From assembly GCF_030758955.1 (NCBI RefSeq), contig NZ_CP132360.1, forward strand, positions 364,144 through 428,143: 64,000 nucleotides of DNA. The letters are read 5' to 3'. Within the stretch, counting starts at the first letter, position 1; each line of letters begins with the position of its first letter. Both the position numbers and the translations under genes were made by a program. The stretch comes from Agrococcus beijingensis (GTDB taxonomy: Bacteria; Actinomycetota; Actinomycetes; Actinomycetales; Microbacteriaceae). The notes under the pieces are model-generated. The model was not told the origin of the DNA and made no database searches. It was given only the letters and a program-made list of their open reading frames with translations. Of this stretch, positions 1 through 10,671 are shown one piece after another.

Positions 1-354
1 GTGCTGCCCGCCGGCACCGACAACCCCGACTTCCAGCTCGAGGGCGACGACGGACTGCTCGTCACCGGCTCGATCGACGTGCCCGAGGGCTTCGCGTCCT
101 CCGGCCGCGGCAGCGCCTCGATCGACGGCAGCGACGTCGACTCCGACGTCGCCGACGGCGAGGTCTCGACCCCCGAGACGGCGCCCGTGCGGGCTTCGAA
201 GGCCGTCTCGTCCTATGCCAATGCGCGCGTGCAGATCGCACCGCAGAAGCAGCGCACCAACTTCATGCCCGTCGCGATCGGCGCGGGTGCTGGCGTGTTC
301 GTCGCCGGCGTCGCCGGCGTGATCATCTGGGCACTGACGAGCGGCGCGCTCTGA
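1..354 (+). CDS. C-terminal part of a membrane-anchored protein
   Basis: The reading frame is open from the first base to the TGA at 352-354, so the gene probably begins upstream of the window; GTG at 1 could be a start but no ribosome site is visible. The visible 117 residues are an acidic, Asp/Ser-rich stretch (about 1-60), a short basic stretch (about 80-88) and one hydrophobic segment near residues 92-115 that ends at the C-terminus, as in a single-pass anchor. It lies 16 bp upstream of rsfS and probably shares its transcript. In related actinobacteria nadD usually precedes this position, but that gene is not visible. Function unknown. Confidence 0.6.
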   Translation: MLPAGTDNPDFQLEGDDGLLVTGSIDVPEGFASSGRGSASIDGSDVDSDVADGEVSTPETAPVRASKAVSSYANARVQIAPQKQRTNFMPVAIGAGAGVFVAGVAGVIIWALTSGAL

Positions 355-370
355 ACACCGGAGGTGCGCG

Positions 371-757
371 ATGAGCGCCGATGCCCGAGCCATAGCGCTC
401 GCACGAACCGCAGCGCTGGCTGCCGACAAGGCGCTGGCCACCGACCAGGTGGCGCTCGACGTCTCGGGGCAGCTGCCGTTGACCGACGTCTTCCTGATCG
501 CCACCGGCCGCAACGAGCGGCAGGTCAGCGCGATCGCGCGCGAGATCGAGGATGCCCTGATCGTCGACGGCGCGAAGCCGGTGCGCCGTGAGGGCCGCGC
601 CGACGGCCGCTGGGTGCTGCTGGACTTCAACGACATCGTCGTGCACATCTTCCACGAGGAGGAGCGCACCTACTACCAGCTCGAGCGGCTCTGGCGCGAT
701 GCCGCGGTCGTCGACCTGCAGCTGCCCGAGGCGCCCGCGCCGGCGCAAGCCGAGTAG
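371..757 (+). CDS. rsfS: Ribosome silencing factor RsfS (Iojap/DUF143)
   Basis: The 128-residue product has the length and pattern of RsfS, which binds ribosomal protein uL14 on the large subunit and blocks subunit joining when nutrients are short. Family signatures are visible: the segment around VFLIATGRNERQVSAIA (residues about 37-53) and, further on, GRWVLLDFNDIVVHIFHEE followed by YYQLERLW. The start ATG at 371 is preceded by GGAGG at 360-364. The gene follows the membrane protein gene by 16 bp, and a strong hairpin terminator begins 15 bp after the stop. Identification is firm; no anomalies were seen. Confidence 0.95.
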   Translation: MSADARAIALARTAALAADKALATDQVALDVSGQLPLTDVFLIATGRNERQVSAIAREIEDALIVDGAKPVRREGRADGRWVLLDFNDIVVHIFHEEERTYYQLERLWRDAAVVDLQLPEAPAPAQAE

Positions 758-772
758 GCCGCACCGCCACCC

Positions 773-798
773 GAAGCCCCCGCGAATGCGGGGGCTTC
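773..798 (+). terminator. Intrinsic terminator hairpin after rsfS
   Basis: An 11-bp perfect inverted repeat (gaagcccccgc / gcgggggcttc) with a GAAT loop lies 15 bp downstream of the rsfS stop. The T-tract is very weak (only 'ttcgtcg'), as is common in high-GC actinobacteria. It separates rsfS from the repeat array. Confidence 0.75.
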
Positions 799-837
799 GT
801 CGCGTCCGGCACCCCCGCGCTCGCGCGGCCCAGTCGC

Positions 838-1037
838 CTGACTGGCGCCGTGCGTGCCTGACTGGCGCCTCGCGTGCCTGAGTGGCGCCTCGCGCACTTG
901 AGTGGCGCCTCGCGTGCCTGAGTGGCGGCTTGCGCACTTGAGTGGCGCCATGCGTGCCTGAGTGGCGCCGTGCGTGCCTGAGTGGCGCCTCGCGCACTTG
1001 AGTGGCGCCGTGCGTGCCTGAGTGGCGGCTTGCGACG
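838..1037. repeat. Tandem array of ten 20-bp units (array A)
   Basis: Exactly ten head-to-tail 20-bp units run from 838 to 1037 with no spacers. The consensus is CTGAGTGGCGCCTCGCGTGC; positions 1, 5, 12 and 15-20 vary, and the tail alternates between TGC and CAC types. The first two units carry CTGACTGG instead of CTGAGTGG. A 20-bp period is not divisible by three, so the array cannot be a coding repeat. Each unit contains GGCGCC or GGCGGC. An inverted relative lies at 1151-1270. Confidence 0.95.
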
Positions 1038-1150
1038 CCTGCGCTCGTCCGATGATCCGACTTGCTGGCATCCGTTCGTGTCCGTGCTCTGCTCGCCGTC
1101 GGCGTCAGCTGAACTGAGGAGACGGAGGCGAAGGGCTGCCACTTGCTCGC
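1038..1150. other. Unique spacer between the two inverted repeat arrays
   Basis: This 113-bp stretch between array A and array B shows no convincing open reading frame with a ribosome site, and no repeat unit. It would form the loop if the arrays paired with each other. Confidence 0.5.
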
Positions 1151-1270
1151 CGGAGCCGCCAGTCAGGCGCCGGAGCCGCCAGTCAGATGCGGGAGCCGCC
1201 AGTCAGATGCGGGAGGCGCCAGTCAGATGCGGGAGGCGCCAGTCAGATGCCGGAGCCGCCACTCGGCCGG
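1151..1270. repeat. Tandem array of six 20-bp units, inverted relative to array A (array B)
   Basis: Six exact 20-bp units with consensus GGGAGGCGCCAGTCAGATGC fill 1151-1270. The reverse complement (CTGACTGGCGCCTCCC plus a variable tail) matches array A's unit over about 15-16 of 20 positions, so the arrays are the same family in opposite orientation. Unit 6 has decayed (cactcggccgg). The array ends just before the terminator hairpin at 1302. Confidence 0.95.
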
Positions 1271-1301
1271 GGGAGCGAGCGCTCCGTTGCAGGAGGCGGC
1301 G

Positions 1302-1339
1302 GCAGCGCAAAGCCCCCGCCGTGGCGGGGGCTTCGCTGC
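1302..1339 (-). terminator. Hairpin terminator of the VOC gene
   Basis: A long inverted repeat (gcagcg-aagcccccgcc / ggcgggggcttcgctgc, 2-nt loop) lies 26 bp beyond the stop of the minus-strand VOC gene. Its core (gaagccccc-type stem) resembles the rsfS terminator, so transcription arriving from either side would end at the edges of the repeat region. Confidence 0.7.
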
Positions 1340-1364
1340 GCACGCCGCAGCTGCGCGGCGCGGG

Positions 1365-2243
1365 TCAGGCCGCGGCGGGCGTCAGCGTGATCGTGTTCGC
1401 CCAGGGGTCCTCGAAGCGGAGGCCGCGTCCGTCGTCGGCGACCGTGACGCCCGCGGACGCGAGGCGCTCGCGTGCCGCACCGAGCGCATCCGCATCGGGC
1501 ACCTGGATCTCGACCCGACCGAGGCCGAGGGTGTCGGCGCGGCGGCCGGCGCCGCGCGAGTTCCAGACGTTCATGGCCATGTGGTGGTGGTAGCCGCCGG
1601 CGCTGACGAACAGCGCCGCGCTGCCGAGCTGGGTGGTCTGCTCGAAGCCGAGCGCGTCGACGTAGAACGACTTCGCGGTGGCGACGTCGCCGACCTGCAG
1701 GTGCACGTGGCCGATCTTCGCGTCGACGGGAGCCGTGGAGGAGATGCCGAACGAGCCGCGGTCGAGGTGCTCGTTGACGAAGCGGTTCGGGTCGATGAAC
1801 TCGGTGGTCATGTAGACCTGGCCGTCCTGCCACACCCACTGGTCGCGGGGCCGGTCGACGTAGAGCTCGACGCCGTTGCCGTCGGGGTCGGCGAAGTAGA
1901 AGGCCTCGGAGACGTGGTGGTCGCCGGTGCCGGCGAACTGGATGTTGGGGATCTGCGTCATGCGCACGACGGCGGCGGCGAGCGCCGCATAGGTCGGGTA
2001 GAGCACCGCGGTGTGGAAGAGCCCGGCGTCGGCGGGGTTCGGGCCGCGCAGGTCGGGGGCCTCCTCGAGCACCAGGATCGTGCGGCCGCCCACGCCCAGC
2101 TCGACGACACCGGGTCGCTCGGCGACGTGCTCGAGGCCGACGCCGGCGGTGTACCAGTGCACGAGCCGCGCGAGCTTCGCGGTCTTGAGCATGACGGGGC
2201 CCATGCCGGTCTCGGCGGGCAGCAGATCGATCGTGGTGTTCAT
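1365..2243 (-). CDS. Two-module VOC protein, catechol-2,3-dioxygenase (CatE) family
   Basis: The 292-residue protein has the length of the CatE/COG2514 family: two vicinal-oxygen-chelate modules, about residues 15-130 and 165-290. Candidate metal ligands are His in GLFHTAVLYP, Glu in GNGVELYVDRP and His in IGHVHLQVGD; the C-terminal Glu position reads ANTITLTP, so the last ligand is not obvious. It is a probable cytoplasmic ring-cleaving dioxygenase or glyoxalase-like enzyme, with substrate unknown. It starts 48 bp downstream of the lrp-type gene on the same strand and probably shares its transcript. A terminator follows at 1302-1339. Confidence 0.8.
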   Translation of the reverse strand: MNTTIDLLPAETGMGPVMLKTAKLARLVHWYTAGVGLEHVAERPGVVELGVGGRTILVLEEAPDLRGPNPADAGLFHTAVLYPTYAALAAAVVRMTQIPNIQFAGTGDHHVSEAFYFADPDGNGVELYVDRPRDQWVWQDGQVYMTTEFIDPNRFVNEHLDRGSFGISSTAPVDAKIGHVHLQVGDVATAKSFYVDALGFEQTTQLGSAALFVSAGGYHHHMAMNVWNSRGAGRRADTLGLGRVEIQVPDADALGAARERLASAGVTVADDGRGLRFEDPWANTITLTPAAA

Positions 2244-2291
2244 CAGTTCCTCCAGGGAATGGAACGCGCCCGCGAGGCTGGCATTCCGGGA

Positions 2292-2762
2292 TCAGTGGCC
2301 GAGATCGCGCTCGAGCACCGGCGCCATGCGGAAGGGGATGAGCTCGCCCATCGACAGCCACGTCTCGGTGCGCTCCACGCCGTCGCAGGCGAGCACGAGC
2401 TTGTTGACGCGGTAGAGGTCCTCGGCATCGCGGCACACGGCGCGCACGAGCACGTCGGCCTGGCCCGAGAGGCCGAAGGCCTGCACCACCTCGGGGATCT
2501 GCCGCAGCTGCTCGACCACCTGGTCGATGCGCGGCTGGTCGACGTGCGTCGCCATGAACACGGTGAGGGGGTACCCGAGCGCTGCGGCGTGGAACCTGCG
2601 GTCGAAGCCCTGCAGCGCATCCGACGCCTCGAGCGCCGCGACGCGGGTCTGCACCGTGTTGCGGGCGAGCCCCAGCTGCTCGGCGATCGCGGCGTTCGTG
2701 ATCCGCGGATGCCGTGTGAGCTCGAGCAGGATCCTCCGGTCGGTGTCATCCACGATGCGCAT
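2292..2762 (-). CDS. Lrp/AsnC-family transcriptional regulator
   Basis: The 156-residue protein starts at ATG 2762 (MRIVDDTDRRILLELTRHP), a typical Lrp opening: N-terminal winged helix-turn-helix at residues about 5-60 (NAAIAEQLGLARNTVQTRV) and a C-terminal RAM/ACT-like ligand domain (about 70-145). A longer open frame upstream is antisense to the dehydrogenase genes and is rejected. The gene is divergent from the branched-chain oxoacid dehydrogenase operon (175 bp between starts), so it is probably that operon's amino-acid-responsive regulator, as BkdR-type proteins are elsewhere. That role is inferred from position only. Confidence 0.88.
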   Translation of the reverse strand: MRIVDDTDRRILLELTRHPRITNAAIAEQLGLARNTVQTRVAALEASDALQGFDRRFHAAALGYPLTVFMATHVDQPRIDQVVEQLRQIPEVVQAFGLSGQADVLVRAVCRDAEDLYRVNKLVLACDGVERTETWLSMGELIPFRMAPVLERDLGH

Positions 2763-2936
2763 GGTGCGCAATCTAGCGCAGGGTGCGCCCACAGGGAATG
2801 GGCGTGCCGCGCAGGGCGCGTGTCGCTGATTGCGCGTTCTGCGTTCCGGCGATAGCGTCGACCCACGATCTGCGCGCACACCCGCGCGCTGATCCGACCG
2901 GCGCCCACGAAGCGCTTCGAACAAGGAGGTTCGATC
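2763..2936. promoter_or_regulatory. Divergent promoter/operator region of lrp-type gene and bkd operon
   Basis: GCGCAAT at 2766-2772 and its inverted copy ATTGCGC at 2829-2835 are candidate Lrp contacts. A possible promoter for the rightward operon is TTGCGC (2830-2835), 17 bp, TAGCGT (2853-2858). The operon's ribosome site AAGGAGG lies at 2923-2929. The ribosome site is clear; the promoter and operator are weak predictions. Confidence 0.4.
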
Positions 2937-4055
2937 GTGTCGATCACTGTCCCCGCCCCGCGACCCGAGCTCGCGGTGGGCCTCGACTGCCCCCTTCGCG
3001 TACTCGACCTCGATGGCTCCCGCCTGCCCGAGCCGCTGCTCGACGGGCACCTCGGCGACATCGACGAGCACGCCCTCACGAACCTCTACGTCGACATGGT
3101 GCGCGTGCGCCGGCTCGACGTCGAGGCCTTCGCCCTCACCCGCCAGGGCCACCTGGTGCTGTGGCCGCCGCTGCTGGGCCAGGAGGCCGCGCAGGTCGGT
3201 CCCGCCCGCGCGCTCGGCGACGACGACTGGGTGTTCGGCTCCTACCGCGAGCACGGCTTCGCGCTGCTGCGGGGCGCCGACATGGGCGAGTTCGCCCGCA
3301 TCTGGAAGGCCTACGCCCACAGCGGCTGGGACCCCCAGGAGATCAAGATGGCGCCGTCGCAGATCATCATCGGCGCGCAGACGCTGCACGGCGTCGGCTA
3401 CGCGATGGCGGCGAAGATGGATGGCGCGGCCGAGGTCGCGCTCACCTGCTTCGGCGACGGCGCGACCAGCGAGGGCGACGTCAGCGAGGCGATGGTGTGG
3501 GCGTCGGCCTTCCAGGCGCCCGTGGTCTTCCTCTGCCAGAACAACCAGTACGCCATCTCGGAGCCCGTCGCGGTGCAGTCGGGCGTGCCGCTGGCGCTGC
3601 GCCCTACCGGCTTCGGCATCCCCTCGATGCGCGTCGACGGCAACGACGTGCTCGCGATGCACGCGGCCGCCCGCATCGCGTTCGAGCGCGCCCGCTCCGG
3701 CGGCGGCCCGACCTTCATCGAGGCCGTCACCTACCGCCGCGGCCCGCACACGACCACCGACGACCCGAAGCGCTACCGCGACAAGGCCGAGGAGGAGCAG
3801 TGGCTCGCGAAGGACCCGATCGACCGGGTCGAGCGGGCGCTCGAGCGCATGGGCGCCAACATGGAGGCCGTGCGCGCCGAGGCGAAGATCCGCGCCGACC
3901 AGCTCGCCAAGGAGTTCCGCGCCGCCGCCGAGCACGCCGTGCCGCCGACCGCCGAGGCGATCTTCGACCACGTCTACGCGCAGCCGAGCCCGCGCCTCGA
4001 GCGTCAGCGCCTCGAGCACCGCGCCTTCACCAGCAGCATCGAGGCCAAGGCATGA
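2937..4055 (+). CDS. bkdA: Branched-chain 2-oxoacid dehydrogenase E1 component, alpha subunit
   Basis: The 372-residue protein starts at GTG 2937, 7 bp after AAGGAGG. It is the thiamine-diphosphate-binding half of E1, which decarboxylates 2-oxoacids. The ThDP motif GDGATSEGDVSEAM to CQNNQ is at about residues 172-205, and the phosphorylation-loop-like segment YRRGPHTTTDDPKRYR at about 263-278. Gene order with E1beta, E2 and carboxylase genes favours branched-chain oxoacids over pyruvate. The stop overlaps the next start (ATGA), so the subunits are translationally coupled. Pyruvate dehydrogenase E1alpha is the alternative reading. Confidence 0.9.
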   Translation: MSITVPAPRPELAVGLDCPLRVLDLDGSRLPEPLLDGHLGDIDEHALTNLYVDMVRVRRLDVEAFALTRQGHLVLWPPLLGQEAAQVGPARALGDDDWVFGSYREHGFALLRGADMGEFARIWKAYAHSGWDPQEIKMAPSQIIIGAQTLHGVGYAMAAKMDGAAEVALTCFGDGATSEGDVSEAMVWASAFQAPVVFLCQNNQYAISEPVAVQSGVPLALRPTGFGIPSMRVDGNDVLAMHAAARIAFERARSGGGPTFIEAVTYRRGPHTTTDDPKRYRDKAEEEQWLAKDPIDRVERALERMGANMEAVRAEAKIRADQLAKEFRAAAEHAVPPTAEAIFDHVYAQPSPRLERQRLEHRAFTSSIEAKA

Positions 4056-5122
4056 CCCCGCAGACCGCCCAGAACGCGAACACCGAGACCCTGACGCTCG
4101 CGAAGGCGGTCAACGCCGCCCTCGCCGACTCGCTCGAGGGCGACGACCGCGTGCTGCTCATGGGCGAGGACATCGGCAAGCTCGGCGGCGTCTTCCGCGT
4201 CACCGACGGCCTGCAGGATCGCTTCGGCCCGCAGCGCGTGATCGACTCGCCGCTGGCGGAGTCGGCCATCATCGGCACCGCGATCGGCATGAGCTACCGC
4301 GGCTTCCGGGTGGTCGCCGAGATCCAGTTCGACGGCTTCATCTACCCGGCGTTCGACCAGATCGTCGCGCAGGTGGCGAAGCTGCGCTACCGCTCGCAGG
4401 GTCGCGTCAGCATGCCGCTGACGATCCGCGTGCCCTTCGGCGGCGCGATCGGCTCGGTCGAGCACCACTCCGAGTCGCCGGAGTCGTACTTCGCGCACAC
4501 CGCGGGCCTCCGCGTCGTCACCGCCTCGACGCCGCAGGAGGCCTACTCGACCCTGCGCGCCGCCATCCAGAGCGACGATCCGGTGCTGTTCTTCGAGCCG
4601 AAGGGCAAGTACTACACGAAGGGCGAGGTCGACCGGTCGATCGTGCGCGACCTCGAGACCGCCAACGTGGTCGCGTCGGGCCGCGACGTGACGATCGCCG
4701 CCTACGGGCCGACCGTCGACACGGCCCTGCGCGCCGCGATCGCCGCCGCCGACGAGGGCATCGAGATCGAGGTGATCGACCTGCGCTCCATCTCGCCGCT
4801 CGACGTCGACACCGTGGTCGAGTCGGTGCGCCGCACCGGCCGCCTCATCGTCACGCACGAGGCCCCGGCCGAGTCGTCGGTCTCGAGCGAGCTCATCGCC
4901 TCGGTCGCCGAGCGCGCCTTCCAGCACCTCGAGGCCGCGCCCGAGCGGGTCACCGGCTACGACAGCCCCTACCCGCCGTCGGCCGTCGAGCACGACTACC
5001 TGCCCAGCATCGACCGGCTGCTCGACGCCGTCGACCGCACCCTCGGCCGTCGCAACTCGCGCACCGGCCTCGACTACAGCGCCGTCACCCCCGCAACTGT
5101 CACCACAGGAGCCGCACGATGA
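4052..5122 (+). CDS. bkdB: Branched-chain 2-oxoacid dehydrogenase E1 component, beta subunit
   Basis: A 356-residue transketolase-like subunit that pairs with E1alpha to form the active site. Visible family signatures are [20 protein letters not shown] (about residues 31-50), [19 protein letters not shown] (about 67-85) and [17 protein letters not shown] (about 126-142). The C-terminal transketolase domain has the segment [13 protein letters not shown]. It starts within the E1alpha stop (ATGA at 4052) and its own stop overlaps the E2 start in the same way, which fits a fixed-stoichiometry complex. Confidence 0.93.
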   Translation: MTPQTAQNANTETLTLAKAVNAALADSLEGDDRVLLMGEDIGKLGGVFRVTDGLQDRFGPQRVIDSPLAESAIIGTAIGMSYRGFRVVAEIQFDGFIYPAFDQIVAQVAKLRYRSQGRVSMPLTIRVPFGGAIGSVEHHSESPESYFAHTAGLRVVTASTPQEAYSTLRAAIQSDDPVLFFEPKGKYYTKGEVDRSIVRDLETANVVASGRDVTIAAYGPTVDTALRAAIAAADEGIEIEVIDLRSISPLDVDTVVESVRRTGRLIVTHEAPAESSVSSELIASVAERAFQHLEAAPERVTGYDSPYPPSAVEHDYLPSIDRLLDAVDRTLGRRNSRTGLDYSAVTPATVTTGAAR

Positions 5123-6504
5123 AGACCTTCCTGCTGCCCGACCTGGGCGAGGGGCTCACCGAGAGCGAGGTGGTCGCCTGGCGCGTCGCCGAGGGCGACA
5201 CCGTCGAGCTGAACCAGCCGCTCGCCGACATCGAGACCGCCAAGGCCGTCGTCGAGCTGCCGAGCCCCTACGAGGGCACCATCGCCAAGCTGCACGCCGC
5301 CGAGGGCGAGACCGTCAACGTGGGCGCGCCGCTGATCGACTTCGACCTGGCCGGCGACCAGGCGGCACCGGCCCAGCAGCAGTCCGCGCCCGCCCAGCAG
5401 TCGGCGCCCGCGCCGACGCAGACGACGGCGGATGCGCCCGGTCCGGTCGGGCAGGAGCCCGACGTCGTGACCGCGCCCGCCCAGGCGGCCGCCGCAGCGG
5501 CCGGCGAGACCAGCGTCGCCGCCGCGGCGGAGGCCGCCAGCTCCGACGACAAGCCCGAGAAGGTGTCGGTGCTCGTCGGCCACATCACCGTGCACGGCGG
5601 CAAGCCGACGCGCGCGAAGCGCACCTGGGACGTCGAGCCGTTCGATCGCGCTGCGCTCGAGCGCAGCGAGCAGCGAGGCCCGAACCGCGCCATGCCGCCG
5701 GTGCGCAAGCTCGCGAAGGAGCGCGGCATCGACCTGCAGTCGGTGCGCCCGAGCGGCGCGGATGGCCTCGTCACGCGCGCCGACCTCGAGAGCGCCGGGA
5801 CGGCATCCGCCCCCTCTGTCCAGGAGCCGAAGCCCGCCTCGACGCGCGAGAAGGTCACGGGCCTGCGCAAGCACACGGCCGCCGCGATGAGCCAGTCGGC
5901 GCTGACGGTGCCGCACGCGGCCACCTTCCACCAGGTCGACGTCACCGAGACGCTGGCGCTGGCGAAGCGCGGCGACGCGTCGTTCCTGGCGCTCGCCAGC
6001 CGGGCGATCCTGCTCGCGGCGAAGCGCTGGCCCGACGTGACCTCGTCGTTCCACGCCGACACGAACGAGCTCGAGCGGTTCGCGCACGTCAACCTCGGCA
6101 TCGCCGTCTCGACCGACCGCGGCCTGGTGGTCGCCTCAGTCGACCGGGCCGAGACGATGGATGCCGTCGAGCTGACCGCCCAGATCAAGGATCGCGCCGT
6201 GCGCGCCCGCGAGGGCAAGCTGTCGATGGAGGAGCTCACCTCGTCGAACATCACCATCTCGAACGTGGGCGTCTTCGGCGTCGACGGGGGCATCCCGATC
6301 CTCAACCCGGGGGAGTCGGCGATCATCGCGCTCGGCGCGATCCGCAGCCTGCCGTGGAACCACCGGGGCGAGATCGTGCTGCGCGACCTCTGCACCGTGA
6401 CCATCTCGTTCGACCACCGGGTGCTCGACGGCCGCGAGGCGGCGGGCTTCCTGGCCGACATCGCCGCGGTGCTCGAGCAGCCCGCCCTGGCGCTGGCCCG
6501 CTGA
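5119..6504 (+). CDS. bkdC: Dihydrolipoamide acyltransferase E2 of the 2-oxoacid dehydrogenase complex
   Basis: A 461-residue protein with the standard E2 layout. The N-terminal lipoyl domain (1-80) has the modified lysine in [12 protein letters not shown] (about Lys41). An Ala/Gln/Pro-rich linker spans about 85-145. The peripheral subunit-binding domain is at about 192-230 ([15 protein letters not shown]), and the catalytic acyltransferase domain at about 245-461 with the active-site histidine in [10 protein letters not shown]. Only one lipoyl domain is present. It transfers the acyl group to CoA. No E3 gene is nearby, so dihydrolipoamide dehydrogenase must be encoded elsewhere. Confidence 0.93.
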   Translation: MKTFLLPDLGEGLTESEVVAWRVAEGDTVELNQPLADIETAKAVVELPSPYEGTIAKLHAAEGETVNVGAPLIDFDLAGDQAAPAQQQSAPAQQSAPAPTQTTADAPGPVGQEPDVVTAPAQAAAAAAGETSVAAAAEAASSDDKPEKVSVLVGHITVHGGKPTRAKRTWDVEPFDRAALERSEQRGPNRAMPPVRKLAKERGIDLQSVRPSGADGLVTRADLESAGTASAPSVQEPKPASTREKVTGLRKHTAAAMSQSALTVPHAATFHQVDVTETLALAKRGDASFLALASRAILLAAKRWPDVTSSFHADTNELERFAHVNLGIAVSTDRGLVVASVDRAETMDAVELTAQIKDRAVRAREGKLSMEELTSSNITISNVGVFGVDGGIPILNPGESAIIALGAIRSLPWNHRGEIVLRDLCTVTISFDHRVLDGREAAGFLADIAAVLEQPALALAR

Positions 6505-6521
6505 CGTGGCACGGTAGGGGC

Positions 6522-8192
6522 ATGCATCCACTCACCAGCCGCGTCGACCCGGCCTCCGACGCGGCCAAGGTCAACCGCGCCGCGATGACCGCGCTCGTCG
6601 ACGAGCTGCGCGAGCGGCTCGGCCGCGTCGCGCTCGGCGGCCCCGAGGCGTCGCGCGAGCGGCACGTCGCGCGCGGCAAGCTGCTCGCCCGCGACCGCAT
6701 CGACGCGCTGCTCGACCCAGGCAGCCCGTTCCTCGAGGTCGCGCCGCTGGCCGCCTGGGAGGTCTACGGCAACGACGGCCACGACGCGCCCAGCGCCGGC
6801 ATCGTCACGGGCATCGGGCTGGTGCACGGGCGCTGCGTGATGGTGATCGCCAACGACGCGACCGTCAAGGGCGGCACCTACTACCCGCTGACGGTCAAGA
6901 AGCACCTGCGCGCGCAGCAGATCGCGCGCGAGAACCGGCTGCCCTGCATCGCGCTCGTCGACTCGGGCGGCGCGTTCCTGCCGATGCAGGACGAGGTGTT
7001 CCCCGACCGCGAGCACTTCGGCCGCATCTTCTTCAACCAGGCGCAGCTCTCGGCCCAGGGCGTGCCGCAGCTCGCTGCCGTGATGGGCTCGTCGACCGCG
7101 GGCGGCGCCTACGTGCCGGCGATGAGCGACGAGACGGTGATCGTGCGCGAGCAGGGCACCATCTTCCTCGGCGGCCCGCCGCTCGTGAAGGCAGCGACCG
7201 GCGAGGTCGTCGATGCCGAGTCGCTCGGCGGCGGCCAGCTGCACGCCGAGGTCTCGGGGGTCGTCGACCACCTCGCCGACGACGACCAGCACGCGCTCGA
7301 GATCGTGCGCGACATGGTCGCATCGCTGCCCGACGAGGATCGCGCGCTCCCCGGCGCGCGGCCGACGCCGACGTCGACCTTCGCCTGGCTCAGCCACTCG
7401 CCGCTCGGCGACGACGACGGGCGTGCCCCCGCGGTGGATCCCTCGACGCTCTACGACGCCATCCCGCCCGACCTGCAGACGCCCTACGACGCCCGCGAGA
7501 TCATCGCCCGGCTCGTCGACCGCAGCGAGTTCCACGAGTTCAAGGCCGGCTACGGCGAGACGCTCGTGACCGGCTTCGCCGAGCTGCACGGCCACAAGGT
7601 GGGCATCATCGCCAACAACGGCGTGCTCTTCTCCGAGTCGGCGATGAAGGGCGCGCACTTCATCGAGCTGTGCGACCAGCGCGGCGTGCCGCTCGTGTTC
7701 CTGCAGAACATCACCGGCTTCATGGTCGGCTCCGAGGCCGAGCGCGGCGGCATCGCCAAGCACGGCGCCAAGATGGTCACCGCCGTCGCCACGACCCGCG
7801 TGCCCAAGCTCACCGTCGTCGTCGGCGGCTCGTTCGGCGCCGGCACCTATTCGATGTGCGGCCGCGCCTACGACCCCCGGTTCCTGTGGCTGTGGCCGAA
7901 CGCGCGCGTGAGCGTGATGGGCGGGCCGCAGGCGGCATCCGTGCTCTCCACCGTGAAGCGCGAGCAGATCGAGGCGGCCGGCGACGAGTGGTCGGCGGAT
8001 GCGCAGCAAGACTTCGAGCGCCCGGTGCGCGAGCAGTACGAGCGGCAGGGCAACCCCTACTACGCCTCAGCCCGGCTCTGGGACGACGGCGTCATCGACC
8101 CCGCAGACACCCGCCGCGTGCTCGGCATGGCGCTCGACGTCGTGACCGCCGTGCCGCTGCCCGAACCGCGCTTCGGCGTCTTCAGGATGTGA
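6522..8192 (+). CDS. accD1: Acyl-CoA carboxylase beta (carboxyltransferase) subunit, methylcrotonyl-CoA type
   Basis: A 556-residue carboxyltransferase. The segments [39 protein letters not shown] and [16 protein letters not shown] are characteristic of 3-methylcrotonyl-CoA carboxylase beta subunits rather than propionyl-CoA or acetyl-CoA types. Two crotonase-like halves (about 30-280 and 290-540) form the active site. It starts at ATG 6522, 17 bp after the E2 stop, and is followed 5 bp later by the biotin-carrying alpha subunit. It carboxylates 3-methylcrotonyl-CoA in leucine breakdown. Substrate assignment is by motif and context. Confidence 0.88.
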   Translation: MHPLTSRVDPASDAAKVNRAAMTALVDELRERLGRVALGGPEASRERHVARGKLLARDRIDALLDPGSPFLEVAPLAAWEVYGNDGHDAPSAGIVTGIGLVHGRCVMVIANDATVKGGTYYPLTVKKHLRAQQIARENRLPCIALVDSGGAFLPMQDEVFPDREHFGRIFFNQAQLSAQGVPQLAAVMGSSTAGGAYVPAMSDETVIVREQGTIFLGGPPLVKAATGEVVDAESLGGGQLHAEVSGVVDHLADDDQHALEIVRDMVASLPDEDRALPGARPTPTSTFAWLSHSPLGDDDGRAPAVDPSTLYDAIPPDLQTPYDAREIIARLVDRSEFHEFKAGYGETLVTGFAELHGHKVGIIANNGVLFSESAMKGAHFIELCDQRGVPLVFLQNITGFMVGSEAERGGIAKHGAKMVTAVATTRVPKLTVVVGGSFGAGTYSMCGRAYDPRFLWLWPNARVSVMGGPQAASVLSTVKREQIEAAGDEWSADAQQDFERPVREQYERQGNPYYASARLWDDGVIDPADTRRVLGMALDVVTAVPLPEPRFGVFRM

Positions 8193-8197
8193 GACGG

Positions 8198-10152
<1,955 letters not shown>

Positions 10153-10156
<4 letters not shown>

Positions 10157-10671
10157 CCGCCGAACCGAACGCATCCGCCCGCCGTGTCACGCAGCGCGGC
10201 CTCTACTTCGACGAGCTCGAGGAGGGCGTGGTCTACGAGCACCGCCCCGGGCGCACGATGACCGAGGCCGACAACGTGCTGTTCACGACGCTGACGATGA
10301 ACACGCAGCCGCTGCACCTCGACCGGCACTGGAGCGCATCGACCGAGTTCGGCGAGCCGCTGATGAACTCGATGCACACGCTCGCGACCATGGTTGGGCT
10401 GTCGGTCGGGCAGCTGACGCAGGGCACGATCGTCGCGAACCTCGGCTTCAGCGACATCAGCTTCCCGGCGCCGGTGAAGCAGGGCGACACGATCTACGTC
10501 GAGACGCGGGTGGTCGAGAAGCGCGCGTCGCAGTCGCGCCCCGGCCAGGGCATCGCCACCTTCGAGCACACCGCCCGCAACCAGCACGGCGACGTGGTGG
10601 CGAAGGCGGTGCGCAAGGTGCTCATGCAGGGCTCGCCGGCGGCTGCCGATGCTGCGGGGGCGGACGCATGA
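10153..10671 (+). CDS. MaoC-family (hot-dog) enoyl-CoA hydratase
   Basis: A 172-residue single hot-dog domain with the MaoC pattern FTTLTMNTQPLHLD (about residues 44-57) that carries the Asp/His active-site region, followed by GEPLMNSMHTLATMVGLSVG. It lies in the same position as the mycobacterial Rv2499c gene beside a CitE-like gene, where such enzymes hydrate 3-methylglutaconyl-CoA in the leucine pathway. That function is inferred from context. The start overlaps the alpha-subunit stop and its stop overlaps the next start (ATGA at 10668). Confidence 0.85.

Noticed and set aside
838..1270. CRISPR array
   Set aside because: Units are contiguous 20-mers without spacers, occur in two orientations, and no cas genes are present in the window.
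3013..6504. Very long + strand frame (to 1163 codons) over the E1 genes
   Set aside because: Its first part is Arg/Ser/Pro-rich translation in the wrong frame of E1alpha and E1beta; only its last part (5119 onward) is the true E2 gene.
5268..8009. 913-codon minus-strand frame
   Set aside because: Antisense shadow of E2 and the carboxylase beta gene in GC-rich DNA; no domain, no ribosome site.
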